Translations under genes and position numbers: made by a program
Part shown: one piece after another, positions 34,582 through 43,034 of the stretch
Layout: every line of letters begins with the position of its first letter
Position numbering within the stretch: the first letter of the stretch is position 1
Notes under the pieces: model-generated
Database searches by the model: none
Told to the model about the DNA's origin: nothing
The model's input: only the letters and a program-made list of their open reading frames with translations
Assembly (NCBI GenBank): GCA_035546535.1
Contig: DASZWQ010000050.1
Coordinates: 148,942 to 212,941 of the forward strand
DNA: 64,000 bases
Direction: 5' to 3'
DNA from: Pirellulales bacterium
GTDB lineage: Bacteria; Planctomycetota; Planctomycetia; Pirellulales; JACPPG01

Positions 34582-36000
34582 TCACGGCCTGACTTCAAAA
34601 CAGGCCAGCCCCTGCGCGCTGCGCACGAAGAGTCGATTGCCGACGATCGCCGGCATCGTCCACGTTTCGCTCTTTGCCAGTTGGCTCGCGCCGAGTTCCT
34701 TGTACGACGAAGGGTCGGCGGCCAGCACCTGCAGCAGGCCGCGCTCGTTCAGGGCCAAGAGCCGGCGGTCGATGATGATCGGCGACGAGTAGTAGCCCTG
34801 ATTGCCGCCCGTCCACATGACCTTGCCGTCGCGCAGCCGCAGGCAGGAGAACTCGCCTCCGTCGTTCATGCCGTAGACGTACTCCCCGCCAACGACCATG
34901 CTCGACAGATAGCTCGAAAGGATCTCGCTGGTCCAGGCAACTTGCTTCGACCACTTGCGCCCATCGCGCGTGATGCGTAGCGCCGTAAGCGGCTTGCCGG
35001 TGGCCGTCACCAAGACCATGTCCGCGCTGACGGCGGGCGTGCTGATGCTCTCGTCGTACTGAATCTGAAACGGATGGCTCCAGAGCAGCGTGCCATCGGC
35101 GGCTGACAAACCGACGACGCGCGGCCCGGTCATGACGACAATCTGTTGCACGCCACCAAGCTCCGCGACGACCGGCGAAGAATACGAGACATGCTCGTCC
35201 AGGGCTTTCCAGGCGACGCGCCCCGAGTTTTTATCGAAGGCCATGATTGTGCCGCCGCGCCGTCCGCCGACCGACGTCACCAGTCGCTCGCCACACAGCG
35301 TCGGCGAGCCGGTATAGCCGAACAACGGCACCGGCGCCCCCTGTCCTTTGCCGATCGGCACGATCACGTCCGTCGTGCCATTGACAAATGCCTTGCCGCT
35401 CGCGAGCGGACGATGCTCTCCGAACGCGTCGGGGTAATTCACTTCCCACACCACGTTGCCGTCCGCGGCGCTCAAGCATTGCAGCCGCCCCGCGATGCCG
35501 ACCGCGTATACTTTGCCATCGCTCACCAGCGGCGTCGCCTTGGGACCGTTACCGTGTTGCCGGCCGACAGCGTGGGGATCGAAATCAACGTCGTGGGCCT
35601 TGCTCCAGACTTCGCGCCCCGTTTCGGCGTCGAACGCCAAGATGCGCTCTTGCCCCTCGACGCGATCGGTGATGAAAACCCGGCCATCGGCCACAACCGG
35701 ACTTGACCAACCGGCGCCCAGACGCGCCTGCCAAACGGCTTTCGGCAATTGTGGGGGCCAGGGCTGCGGAAAACCGTCGGTCGCCAGCCGAGCGCGACCG
35801 CCTGGCCCGCGCCATTGAGGCCAATCGCCACGCGTCGGAGTCGAATCCGCCTCACCGGCCACAGCCGGAAGACCGGAAGCATAACTCAAACCAAAGACAC
35901 AGCCCACAAAGACGGCCAACCCCATAACCCGAGGCGCAATGCGACCGTCGTAACTGGCCAGGATGATCGCTGCACGGTTCGGAAGCATCGGCACGGACAT
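34582..36000 (-). CDS. Exported PQQ-like beta-propeller protein
   Basis: A 472-residue protein with an N-terminal hydrophobic export segment (VMGLAVFVGCVFGLSYASGL). A planctomycete-type opening GDWPQWRGPGG follows. The rest is a PQQ-binding-like propeller with blades such as ILAFDAETGREVW, CLSAADGNVVWEV, MAFDKNSGRVAW and CLRLRDGKVMW. No quinoprotein active site is visible. Such PQWRGP proteins are abundant in planctomycetes and are of unknown function. Start: ATG 36000; the ATG at 35925 immediately before the hydrophobic segment would also give a good signal peptide. Divergent from the DUF3592 operon. Confidence 0.85.
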   Translation of the reverse strand: MSVPMLPNRAAIILASYDGRIAPRVMGLAVFVGCVFGLSYASGLPAVAGEADSTPTRGDWPQWRGPGGRARLATDGFPQPWPPQLPKAVWQARLGAGWSSPVVADGRVFITDRVEGQERILAFDAETGREVWSKAHDVDFDPHAVGRQHGNGPKATPLVSDGKVYAVGIAGRLQCLSAADGNVVWEVNYPDAFGEHRPLASGKAFVNGTTDVIVPIGKGQGAPVPLFGYTGSPTLCGERLVTSVGGRRGGTIMAFDKNSGRVAWKALDEHVSYSSPVVAELGGVQQIVVMTGPRVVGLSAADGTLLWSHPFQIQYDESISTPAVSADMVLVTATGKPLTALRITRDGRKWSKQVAWTSEILSSYLSSMVVGGEYVYGMNDGGEFSCLRLRDGKVMWTGGNQGYYSSPIIIDRRLLALNERGLLQVLAADPSSYKELGASQLAKSETWTMPAIVGNRLFVRSAQGLACFEVRP

Positions 36001-36061
36001 CGTCGTGGGCGCAAGCTGCAAAACAGGCAGCAGACCAAGTGCGGTCCGCTTCGCGACGCAT

Positions 36062-36067
36062 TATAGT
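36062..36067 (+). promoter_or_regulatory. Candidate -10 box for the DUF3592 operon
   Basis: TATAGT, about 89 bases before the likely TTG start at 36156. No good -35 box at 16-18 bases. Confidence 0.25.
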
Positions 36068-36155
36068 GATCAAGCGAGGATCGTGGCATAGCGCGGCGTG
36101 GCCCGCCGGCTGGCCTGTTGATGAAAACCTGGCGTGCCTTTGCGGAGCGATTGCC

Positions 36156-37460
36156 TTGGCGCGGTGGTCCTTCTTATTCTCCAACTTCTTCGCCAAGAAA
36201 CGTGGCGAGCGGCGCACGGGCTCGAGCGCCGTCGGCCGCGCTGCGCTAGGGCTGTTTGCGGCGATTTTCTTCACCGCAGGCATGATCGCTCTGGCTTTTA
36301 TCCTGCTGAAAATCTCGATTCCTGAATGGCGCGTCAATCACCAGTTTGTCGAGACGACTTGTAAAGTCGTTTCCACGCAAGTCGCAACCGATGATGCCGG
36401 TTTAAAACGGCCCGAGTTCGAGGTCGCGTACAAGGCCGAGGGACAGCCGGTGATTGCCTGGAGCCGGTATGACATTGCCGGCACGTATCAAGCCGAAGAA
36501 ACCGCCGACAAACTGCTGGCCGACTTCGCCCCGGGCACCGAATGCGATTGCTGGTACGATCCACGCGACCCGCAGACCGTCGTGCTCGCGCGCGGGTATA
36601 CGCTGTCCGCCTGGCTCACGCCCCTGTTGCCGGCCGCGTTTATTTTCCTGGGGGGCGGCGGGTTAATCTTTGCCATTCTCACCTGGGGAAAGTCAACCGA
36701 ACGCATCGCCGCGACGACCCCCAGCACTGCGGGGCTCGACTTTATCTTGCCGGCGCAGCACGGAGCGTCGACCATATTTCCGTCGGTGCCCGATTTCCAG
36801 GATTTGAACGACAGCCCAGGCACCTTCTTGCGATACCGATTGACGCCCGGGTCCGGAGACTGGGTTACGATCGCGATCGCCGTCGTTTGCGCGTTTTGGA
36901 ACGTGGCGCTGATCGTGTTCGCGCGGATGGCAGTGCAGAGCTTCGCGCGCGGCGAGCGCGATTGGTGGTTGGCGATCTTCGTCGTCTTGCTCTTGGCCGT
37001 CGGCATTTTCTCGTTGGTGCTGTTCCTGCGCCGATTGTTGATCACGGCCAGCGTCGGGCCCACGCTGGTCGAAATCTCGGCGCACCCGCTGGTGCCCGGC
37101 GCCGCCTACGAGGTTTACGTCTCTCAGGCCGGGCGCATGGCGGTGGAAAAGCTCAGCGTCGCCCTGGTGTGCGAGGAAGTTGCCGTCTATCGCCAGGGCA
37201 CGAACACGCGGAAGACGACGCGCCGCGTCTTCGAGCAACCGCTGGTCACGCGCGAATCGTTCACGATCGGCCATGGGGCGATGTTCGAAGCGCGCACGCG
37301 GCTGCAAGTGCCTTATGACGCCATGCACTCGTTCAAGTCGGCACATAACCGTATCGACTGGAAGCTGGTCGTCGCCGGCACGGTGAAGCGGTGGCCCGAT
37401 TTCGAGCGAGGATTTCCGGTCGTGATCCGCCCGCGTCAGCCGCAGGGAGCGACTTCGTGA
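36156..37460 (+). CDS. DUF3592 membrane protein with arrestin-like C-terminus
   Basis: A 434-residue membrane protein. After a short basic start there is a helix (GLFAAIFFTAGMIALAFILL), then a DUF3592 extracytoplasmic module (CKVVSTQVATDDAGLKRPEFEVAY to PGTECDCWYDPRDPQTVVL) and a second helix. Two further helices follow (ITIAIAV-like segment near 245-265 and WWLAIFVVLLLAVGIFSLVLF). The last about 130 residues form a beta-rich, arrestin-like domain (EISAHPLVPGAAYEVYVSQ, RESFTIGHG, VPYDAMHSFKSAHNRIDWKL). TTG 36156 with a GGAG eight bases upstream is preferred; the open frame reaches 36039 but runs into the upstream promoter. Its stop overlaps the next start (GTGA). Unknown role. Confidence 0.72.
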   Translation: MARWSFLFSNFFAKKRGERRTGSSAVGRAALGLFAAIFFTAGMIALAFILLKISIPEWRVNHQFVETTCKVVSTQVATDDAGLKRPEFEVAYKAEGQPVIAWSRYDIAGTYQAEETADKLLADFAPGTECDCWYDPRDPQTVVLARGYTLSAWLTPLLPAAFIFLGGGGLIFAILTWGKSTERIAATTPSTAGLDFILPAQHGASTIFPSVPDFQDLNDSPGTFLRYRLTPGSGDWVTIAIAVVCAFWNVALIVFARMAVQSFARGERDWWLAIFVVLLLAVGIFSLVLFLRRLLITASVGPTLVEISAHPLVPGAAYEVYVSQAGRMAVEKLSVALVCEEVAVYRQGTNTRKTTRRVFEQPLVTRESFTIGHGAMFEARTRLQVPYDAMHSFKSAHNRIDWKLVVAGTVKRWPDFERGFPVVIRPRQPQGATS

Positions 37461-37861
37461 CCACCGCCGCGCTGAACCTCCTGATTCTTCCCGACGGCCG
37501 CGTCGATTTCGCGCCGGGCGAGACGCTGTCCCTCGAATACACGCTCGATCCCGCCTGCGCCGACGACATCGAGGCGCTGGAAATCTCGGTCCTCTGGTAC
37601 ACCGAGGGGAAGGGGGACGAGGACATGGCGGTGCATTTCTTCGAGCGCATTGAGCGCGAAGCTGTCGGGTTCGTCGACTTTCGTCAGCCGCGACGGTTCG
37701 ACACGATTCTGCCCAACTCGCCGCTGAGCTACGAGGGCGTGATCGTGAAGATTCACTGGTGCGTGCGGGCCCGCGCGTTTTTGGCCCGCGGAAAGCAACT
37801 GGTCGAGGAGCGCCCGTTTCGGTTGGGTAATATTCCGCCCGCCCGCGCCGTCCTGCCATGA
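37457..37861 (+). CDS. Small arrestin-like protein
   Basis: A 134-residue soluble beta-rich protein without signal or membrane segments. It begins LNLLILPDGRVDFAPGETLSLEY, a first-strand/PGE turn seen in arrestin- and Spo0M-like N-domains. It continues LEISVLWYTEGKGDEDMAVHF, DTILPNSPLSYEGVIVKIHW and ends LVEERPFRLG. GTG 37457 overlaps the stop of the DUF3592 gene by four bases. Its own stop overlaps the next ATG by four bases, so all three genes are translationally coupled. It probably pairs with the arrestin-like tail of the upstream membrane protein. Fold assignment is by eye and function is unknown. Confidence 0.7.
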   Translation: MTTAALNLLILPDGRVDFAPGETLSLEYTLDPACADDIEALEISVLWYTEGKGDEDMAVHFFERIEREAVGFVDFRQPRRFDTILPNSPLSYEGVIVKIHWCVRARAFLARGKQLVEERPFRLGNIPPARAVLP

Positions 37862-38529
37862 GCGACAGTGCCGATCCGCGGCGTAAGACGGCGGGCGACG
37901 CCGAACAAACGGCCGCCGAGTCGCTGGACCACCAGCGGTCCGACCCCGCGAATCCCTTCTCCACCCGACGCACGCGGCCGGGTGCGATCGCTTTCATCTT
38001 TCGTGCTGGCGAAAGTCCTGCGGCCTTGGTTAAGCGACTCGAAGAAAACGGTTGGCGAGGCGAGATCGTCGGCCCGCACGGCAGCGGCAAATCGACACTC
38101 CTATGTGCCCTGCTACCGGCAATCAAATCGACCGGGCGAGAGCCGATCGTTGTTACCTTGCACGACGGCGAGCGTTCGCTGACCACTCACTGGGACGCGC
38201 TGACCGCGACCGGCGCGAAGACGTTGCTCGTAATCGACGGTTACGAGCAGCTATCACGATGGAGCCGCTGGCGGCTGCGACGTTTCTGCAAGAGCCGCGG
38301 TTGCGGCTTATTGGTCACGGCACACGTTTCCGTCGGCTTGCCGGCACTGGCGAGTACGACCGCGGACTTTGAAACCGCGCTCGCCGTCGTGCGCGCGCTT
38401 GGGAGCGATTGTGCGGCCCTTGACCGCGCGACCATCGAGCGGTCGTGGCACGCGCATTGCGGGAATCTACGCGAGGTCTTGTTTGACCTGTATGACTTGC
38501 ACGAGTTGCGCAGATTGGAGCGGCGCTGA
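37858..38529 (+). CDS. P-loop NTPase, third gene of the DUF3592/arrestin operon
   Basis: A 223-residue protein with Walker A GPHGSGKST (72-80) and Walker B TLLVIDGYEQL (122-132). RFCKSRGCGLLVTAHVSVGLP supplies a sensor-like strand. The first about 40 residues are polar and disordered-looking. Residues about 180-223 (ERSWHAHCGNLREVLFDLYDLHEL) form a helical C-terminus reminiscent of AAA/STAND-like small lids. ATG 37858 overlaps the previous stop (ATGA). It is likely the energy-using or switching component of the three-gene unit. No specific family identified. Confidence 0.75.
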   Translation: MSDSADPRRKTAGDAEQTAAESLDHQRSDPANPFSTRRTRPGAIAFIFRAGESPAALVKRLEENGWRGEIVGPHGSGKSTLLCALLPAIKSTGREPIVVTLHDGERSLTTHWDALTATGAKTLLVIDGYEQLSRWSRWRLRRFCKSRGCGLLVTAHVSVGLPALASTTADFETALAVVRALGSDCAALDRATIERSWHAHCGNLREVLFDLYDLHELRRLERR

Positions 38530-38713
38530 AAATCGTCGGCCTGTCGACTTGCATGACCTAAGCTTAGTCAAACTTCGTATGGCCAGAGAGGCAAAAGAGG
38601 CTGCGCAGGTTGCGGACGATTGGTTCGCTGGCAGCCGCTACAAGCGTTGCAAGCGGCAAGGTTTCGCTGATCGAAAAGTACAACCAATTAGTGCGTTTGC
38701 CCTGCCCAACTGC

Positions 38714-38742
38714 TTGACAGTTACAAACGGAATATTTCTAAC
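38714..38742 (+). promoter_or_regulatory. Candidate promoter with perfect -35 for the secreted Pro-rich protein
   Basis: TTGACA (38714-38719), 17-base spacer, TCTAAC (38737-38742), 42 bases before the ATG at 38785. The surrounding sequence is AT-richer than the genes on both sides. Confidence 0.5.
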
Positions 38743-38784
38743 CAACTAATGCGGATTACTCCACTGCGTCGGGGGTGCTTGAAC

Positions 38785-39807
38785 ATGATACCAATGAAGC
38801 TGCGTCACGCGTTGATGGCCACGGCCTTCGCCGGGCTTTCGATCATTCAACCGAGCGAGAGCAAGGCGATCTTTCATTGGTGCAACAAGTGCGCGCCGGC
38901 ACCGGTCGCCGCGCCCGCTCCTGCATACGTAGCGCCACCAGCGGTCAGCTACTACGCTCCGTGCGCGCCGCCGACGGTGGTGAACTACGTGCCGCAGACG
39001 TACTATCGGCCGGTCGTCGTGAACACACCGGTGACTTCCTATCAACCGGTGACCAGTTGCGGGCTGTGCGGGCCGACGACCACGATGCGTCCGGTGACCA
39101 CGATGGTTCAACAGACGCAGTACGTACCCTACACCTCGTACCGACTGGTGTACTCGGCGGCGATGCCCGTCGTGACGACGAACTACCTCGCGCCGGCCGT
39201 CGTGGCGCCCGCGCCTCCGCCTGTGGCGGCGCCCGCCGCACCGGCATGCTGTGGACAAGGCGCGCCGGCCATGCCAGCGCCCTCGGCGATGCCTGTCACG
39301 CCCGGCATGCCAGCGCCCGCGCCTGACGCCGCCGGGTTGACGCCGACTCCGTCGTTGAACGGACCAGCGCCGAGCACTTCGACCTATGGCGGAACTTATG
39401 GATCCGGGGCACCCACCTACGGGACGCCCGGATCGCAGAACTATTCGCCCTCGGCGCCGAACAGTTCGAACTACTCGCCGTCGCTGCCCAACAGCACGCA
39501 GAGCTACAGCCCGTCGACCAATGGAACGACCACACCCAGCACGCCGGGCTCGTCGAGCACGGCGCCCTCGTACGATCCTTTGCACCCGACGGCACCGCCG
39601 GATATTCACCTGAAGCCGACTCCCGAAGAGCCCTCGCCACAGGCAGGCCCCGCCTCGATTCCGCCGCGACAAGCAGACGCCGACGCGCGTACCGCGGCCC
39701 GCGGAACGACGGTCAAGCTTGGGTTCCCGCCGGGCGTCATCCCGGCGAACTACACGCAGCCCACCGCCCCGATGCCGAACGTCGATTGGCGTCCTTCATC
39801 GCGCTAA
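38785..39807 (+). CDS. Low-complexity Ala/Pro/Tyr/Thr-rich secreted protein
   Basis: A 340-residue protein. An N-terminal signal-like stretch (MKLRHALMATAFAGLSIIQP) is followed by FHWCNKCAPAP. Then come irregular Pro/Ala/Tyr repeats (APPAVSYYAPCAPP, NYVPQTYYRPVVV, SYQPVTSCGLCGPT, TQYVPYTSYRLVYS). A Ser/Pro/Thr/Tyr-rich tail reads NYSPSAPNSSNYSPSLPNS. The Cys pairs (CNKC, CGLC, CCG) may crosslink. It looks like a structural surface protein of the kind found in planctomycetes. ATG 38785 is preceded by a GGGGG stretch; an ATG at 38794 is also possible. A terminator-like hairpin follows. Confidence 0.7.
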   Translation: MIPMKLRHALMATAFAGLSIIQPSESKAIFHWCNKCAPAPVAAPAPAYVAPPAVSYYAPCAPPTVVNYVPQTYYRPVVVNTPVTSYQPVTSCGLCGPTTTMRPVTTMVQQTQYVPYTSYRLVYSAAMPVVTTNYLAPAVVAPAPPPVAAPAAPACCGQGAPAMPAPSAMPVTPGMPAPAPDAAGLTPTPSLNGPAPSTSTYGGTYGSGAPTYGTPGSQNYSPSAPNSSNYSPSLPNSTQSYSPSTNGTTTPSTPGSSSTAPSYDPLHPTAPPDIHLKPTPEEPSPQAGPASIPPRQADADARTAARGTTVKLGFPPGVIPANYTQPTAPMPNVDWRPSSR

Positions 39808-40176
39808 ATCGCGCGGCGTTCGGTCGGCAGCGGCCGGCGAGTCGAAAAACCTACGAGATACATGCCACCCGATCGGCGAGCCGCAAGCTTGCCGGTCGGG
39901 TGATTTCTTTTGGACCTCGGCCGTCCGGCGCTCGAGGATCATCCCTTGGCCTTCCGAGGCGCAATCCGCCGCGAACCAGTGGCCGTACACACGTATCACG
40001 GCTTCGATCGCCGGGCCGCCAAGTGGCCGCTGGCTGATCAACTGGTTACAGTGAAGCCCAGCAAGCGGGTAGCTGACAACCGGTGTCGACGGACGTTTCT
40101 TCGTCATCGCGACGGACTGGCGAGCGCGCGACGTCGTACAAAATCGTTTTGAAGAATCCGACGAGGGTTTTCTATC
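39808..40176. other. 369-base intergenic region
   Basis: Between the secreted protein and gamma-glutamyltransferase. It holds a terminator-like hairpin near its start. The remainder has short overlapping open frames on both strands, none convincing. Confidence 0.5.
39866..39902 (+). terminator. Terminator-like hairpin after the secreted protein
   Basis: CACCCGATCGGC (39866-39877) pairs with 39891-39902 with one mismatch around a 13-base loop; the downstream sequence ATTTCTTTT is moderately T-rich. Confidence 0.55.
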
Positions 40177-41919
40177 ATGTTTCAACGCAATGCAGTTCTG
40201 GCGACGCTTTTTTTGAGTATGCTAACCGGGCATTCCCTGGCCGCCGATGGAGGAACTCAGCCGTTGCGACGCGTGGGCTACGATCGACCGGCCAAGAATC
40301 CGCATCAAAGCCGCTCAGCCATCGCGGCCGAGCACGGCATCGTTGCCACCAGCCAGCCGCTGGCAGCGCAAGCCGGTCTCGAAATCTTGAAGCAAGGCGG
40401 CACGGCCGCCGACGCCGCGATCGCCACAAGCGCGATGATGGGCCTGGTCGAGCCGATGAGCTGCGGCATCGGCGGTGATATCTTCGTCATCTACTGGGAC
40501 GCGAAAACGCAAAAGCTTTATGGCCTCAACGGCAGCGGCCGCAGCCCCTACAAACTCAATCGTGACGTCTTCAAGCAAAAGGGGCTGAAAGAAATTCCCA
40601 GCGAAGGTCCGCTCTCTTGGAATGTGCCCGGTTGCGTCGCCGGCTGGGAAGATTTGCGTGCCCGTTTTGGCAACAAGCCACTTGCCGAATTGTTGGCGCC
40701 GGCGATCGCATACGCCGAGCAGGGCTTCCCGGTAAGCGAGATCATCGCCGGAGGCTGGAGCTCTTCGCGGCAGTCGCTGTTGCAGTGGCCTGATTCGGCG
40801 AAAACCTATCTGCCCGACGGCAAGGCCCCGAAGGAAGGACAGATCTTTCGCAATCCGAATCTCGCGCGCAGCTACCGCGATATCGCCAGTCATGGGCCCG
40901 ACGCGTTCTATAAGGGCGATATCGCGAAGGCCATCGTCGCCTTCAGTGAAAAGAATGGGGGTTACTTCACGCTGGCCGATTTTGCCGACCACAAATCCGA
41001 CTGGATCGATCCTGTCTCGACCAACTATCGTGGCTACGACGTGTGGGAGTTACCGCCCAACGGCCAGGGTATCGCCGCGCTCGAGATATTGAACCTGATC
41101 GAAGGCTACGACGTGCGCGCGATGGGCCCGGGCAGTCCGGACTGGCTGCACCTGTTCATCGAGGCCAAGAAGCTGGCCTACGCCGATCGGGCCAAATTCT
41201 ACGCCGATCCTGATTTCAATCGCTTGCCCACGGCGGAGCTAATTTCAAAGCCGTACGCCGAAAAACGCCGCAAGTTGATCGACATGGCACACGCCGCGCG
41301 CGAAATCCCGGCGGGCGATCCCAAGCTGGTCGGCGGTGACACGATTTATCTCACCGTGATCGACAAGGATCGCAATTGCTGCTCGATGATCCAGAGCAAC
41401 TTTCACTCGTTTGGTTCGCAGGTCGTGCCCGGCGACGTGGGCTTCGTGCTGCAGAACCGCGGGCAGATGTTCGCTTTGGATGCGCATCATCTTAACCGGC
41501 TCGAGCCGCACAAGCGACCGTTCCACACCATCATTCCGGCAATGGTCACCAAAGACGGCAAGCCGTGGTTCAGCTTCGGCGTGATGGGGGGCGACATGCA
41601 ACCGCAAGGGCATGTGCAAGTGCTCGTGAACATGATCGACTTTGGCATGAACCCACAAGAAGCCGGCGACTATGGCCGCGTGCGCCACAACGGCAGCGCC
41701 GAGCCAACCGGCGAGCCCGGCGCCAGCGACGGCGGCAAAGTGACCGTCGAATCAGGGATCACCGAAGAAACGATCGCCGCCTTACGCGCCCGCGGTCACA
41801 ACGTCATGCGCTCGCGCGGCGATTTCGGCGGCTATCAAGGCATCATGATCGACTGGGAAAACGGCACACTGCGCGGTGCGACCGAGGCGCGGAAAGACGG
41901 GTGTGCTGTTGGGTATTGA
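40177..41919 (+). CDS. ggt: Gamma-glutamyltransferase
   Basis: A 580-residue exported Ntn-hydrolase that cleaves glutathione and transfers gamma-glutamyl groups in the periplasm. It has an N-terminal signal peptide (VLATLFLSMLTGHSLAA), AEHGIVATSQPLAAQAGLEIL and GGTAADAAIATSAMMGLVEPMSCGIGGD. The autoprocessing nucleophile is T389 in GGDTIYLTVID, aligning with E. coli Thr391. The small-subunit tail has FGVMGGDMQPQGHVQVL. The canonical TTHYS nucleophile context reads TIYLT, so this belongs to a divergent GGT clade. It is followed at once by repeat B. Alone in its transcript as far as visible. Confidence 0.92.
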   Translation: MFQRNAVLATLFLSMLTGHSLAADGGTQPLRRVGYDRPAKNPHQSRSAIAAEHGIVATSQPLAAQAGLEILKQGGTAADAAIATSAMMGLVEPMSCGIGGDIFVIYWDAKTQKLYGLNGSGRSPYKLNRDVFKQKGLKEIPSEGPLSWNVPGCVAGWEDLRARFGNKPLAELLAPAIAYAEQGFPVSEIIAGGWSSSRQSLLQWPDSAKTYLPDGKAPKEGQIFRNPNLARSYRDIASHGPDAFYKGDIAKAIVAFSEKNGGYFTLADFADHKSDWIDPVSTNYRGYDVWELPPNGQGIAALEILNLIEGYDVRAMGPGSPDWLHLFIEAKKLAYADRAKFYADPDFNRLPTAELISKPYAEKRRKLIDMAHAAREIPAGDPKLVGGDTIYLTVIDKDRNCCSMIQSNFHSFGSQVVPGDVGFVLQNRGQMFALDAHHLNRLEPHKRPFHTIIPAMVTKDGKPWFSFGVMGGDMQPQGHVQVLVNMIDFGMNPQEAGDYGRVRHNGSAEPTGEPGASDGGKVTVESGITEETIAALRARGHNVMRSRGDFGGYQGIMIDWENGTLRGATEARKDGCAVGY

Positions 41920-41930
41920 GAGTGCTGAGC

Positions 41931-41952
41931 GCGGAGTGATGAGTGATGAGCG
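41931..41952. repeat. Inverted repeat B, left arm of first pair
   Basis: Twenty-two bases containing two TGATGAG units, 11 bases after the ggt stop. It is the inverted copy (one mismatch) of 42310-42331. Related sequence occurs at 61484-61515. Confidence 0.8.
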
Positions 41953-41959
41953 TTAAGCA

Positions 41960-42289
41960 ATGAATAGCGATACTACCGACACGCCGTTCCACCTTTACAG
42001 CGCGCTGCACACATCTCTATCGCGCGCCGATATCGCGGACCTTTACAGATCCATTGGCTGGGAAGTTCACAAACTGACGTGGACTGACTTCGAGATACGG
42101 TCGCCGTGGGCTGAATTTGTGATTGAAAGCGAATCACCGATTCTCATGCACGGCCCAATCTTTTGCGAGTCCGCGGATATCGACGCATTGTTAGCCGCGC
42201 CGCGAGGACTAGGAATTCAGTTTGAAGCTGAACTTTACGCGAGCAACGATAAAACACTCGTCCGAAAATGGACTAATCCACCAGAGTAG
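41960..42289 (+). CDS. Hypothetical protein inside repeat-flanked segment
   Basis: A 109-residue acidic protein (MNSDTTDTPFHLYSAL, then LSRADIADLYRSIGW, TWTDFEIRSPWAEFVIES, ILMHGPIFCESADIDALL, GIQFEAELYASND). No family recognised, no signal or membrane segments. Its DNA is visibly less GC-rich than the genes on either side. It lies between the two arms of an inverted repeat (41931-41952 and 42310-42331), in the gap between convergent ggt and queE. No good ribosome-binding site. Possibly acquired as cargo of a small element; it may also be a genuine but fast-evolving gene. Confidence 0.55.
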   Translation: MNSDTTDTPFHLYSALHTSLSRADIADLYRSIGWEVHKLTWTDFEIRSPWAEFVIESESPILMHGPIFCESADIDALLAAPRGLGIQFEAELYASNDKTLVRKWTNPPE

Positions 42290-42309
42290 ACGGATCCAGA
42301 CGCTCGTAT

Positions 42310-42331
42310 CGCTCAGCACTCATCACTCCGC
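42310..42331. repeat. Inverted repeat B, right arm of first pair
   Basis: Identical over all 22 bases to 61606-61627, and the inverted complement (one mismatch) of 41931-41952. It lies 16 bases from the queE stop. Confidence 0.8.
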
Positions 42332-42347
42332 ATTCATCACTTCCGCC

Positions 42348-43034
42348 TCACGTCCCGCGCACCACGCCATACCACTCAATGTGCTTGCGTGGGCAGTACC
42401 GGAAGCCGGCCGCTTCGCAGTACTCGGCAATCCAAGCAGCGCGCTCGGCAAGTTCGGCCTGATCGGTCCCTTGCGGCATGAGAAGCACGCGCGAGCGGTC
42501 GACTTCGGGAAACTCGGCCAGGTAACGTTCGACTTCCGCCAGATCGTCCGGCCGATCGACGACGAATTTTAGTTGGTACGCGTAATCGGCCGTTAGCCGG
42601 CGGATCACCGACGGCTGGTGCCGGGTCCGCTCGTGCCGGCCGCTCCAACGCGGATGCTCCTGGCGTGATGGGGTAGAGTTGGACAGCTTGGGGCTAATCG
42701 ACATCAGATCGCAAGTAACCGGCAGATCGAGTGTGCCAGCCGTCTCGATCGTGATATGGCGTCCCTGCGCGGCCAGCTCGGCCGATAGCGGCACGAGCTC
42801 AGCCAATAGCATCGGCTCGCCGCCGGTGATAACGACGTGCGTCGTGTCGTGCTCGCCGACGCGTTGCAAGACTTCCTCGACCGACAGGTCGGTCCCCTCG
42901 GGCGCCCAACTGGTGTACGGCGTGTCGCAAAACCAGCAGCGCAGGTTGCAGCCGCTGGTGCGAATGAAAACGCTGTCCGTGCCCGTGAGCAATCCTTCGC
43001 CCTGACGCGAGCGGAAGATTTCGGCGATTCTCAC
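42348..43034 (-). CDS. queE: 7-carboxy-7-deazaguanine synthase
   Basis: Radical-SAM enzyme of the queuosine/7-deazaguanine pathway, converting 6-carboxytetrahydropterin to 7-carboxy-7-deazaguanine. The 228-residue product has the QueE substrate loop FRSRQGEG and the cluster-binding Cys C29-x3-C33-x2-C36 in [25 protein letters not shown] and ITIETAGT are further radical-SAM landmarks. GTG 43034 overlaps the queC stop by four bases, so QueC and QueE are made together; the open frame beyond (to 43115) overlaps queC. There is no queD in the window. Confidence 0.95.
   Translation of the reverse strand: MRIAEIFRSRQGEGLLTGTDSVFIRTSGCNLRCWFCDTPYTSWAPEGTDLSVEEVLQRVGEHDTTHVVITGGEPMLLAELVPLSAELAAQGRHITIETAGTLDLPVTCDLMSISPKLSNSTPSRQEHPRWSGRHERTRHQPSVIRRLTADYAYQLKFVVDRPDDLAEVERYLAEFPEVDRSRVLLMPQGTDQAELAERAAWIAEYCEAAGFRYCPRKHIEWYGVVRGT

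Noticed and set aside
39796..40185. 129-residue minus-strand frame between the secreted protein and ggt
   Set aside because: Parts look protein-like (PLAGLHCNQLISQRP, VIRVYGHWFAADC), but it runs through the terminator-like hairpin and across the ggt start, has no ribosome-binding site and no known family. Homologue search would decide; conserved hits would revive it.
40177..41919. ggt as a pseudogene because its nucleophile context (TIYLT) differs from TTHYS
   Set aside because: The nucleophile Thr389 aligns in place, the frame is intact at 580 residues and the other GGT motifs are present; it is a divergent but plausible enzyme.
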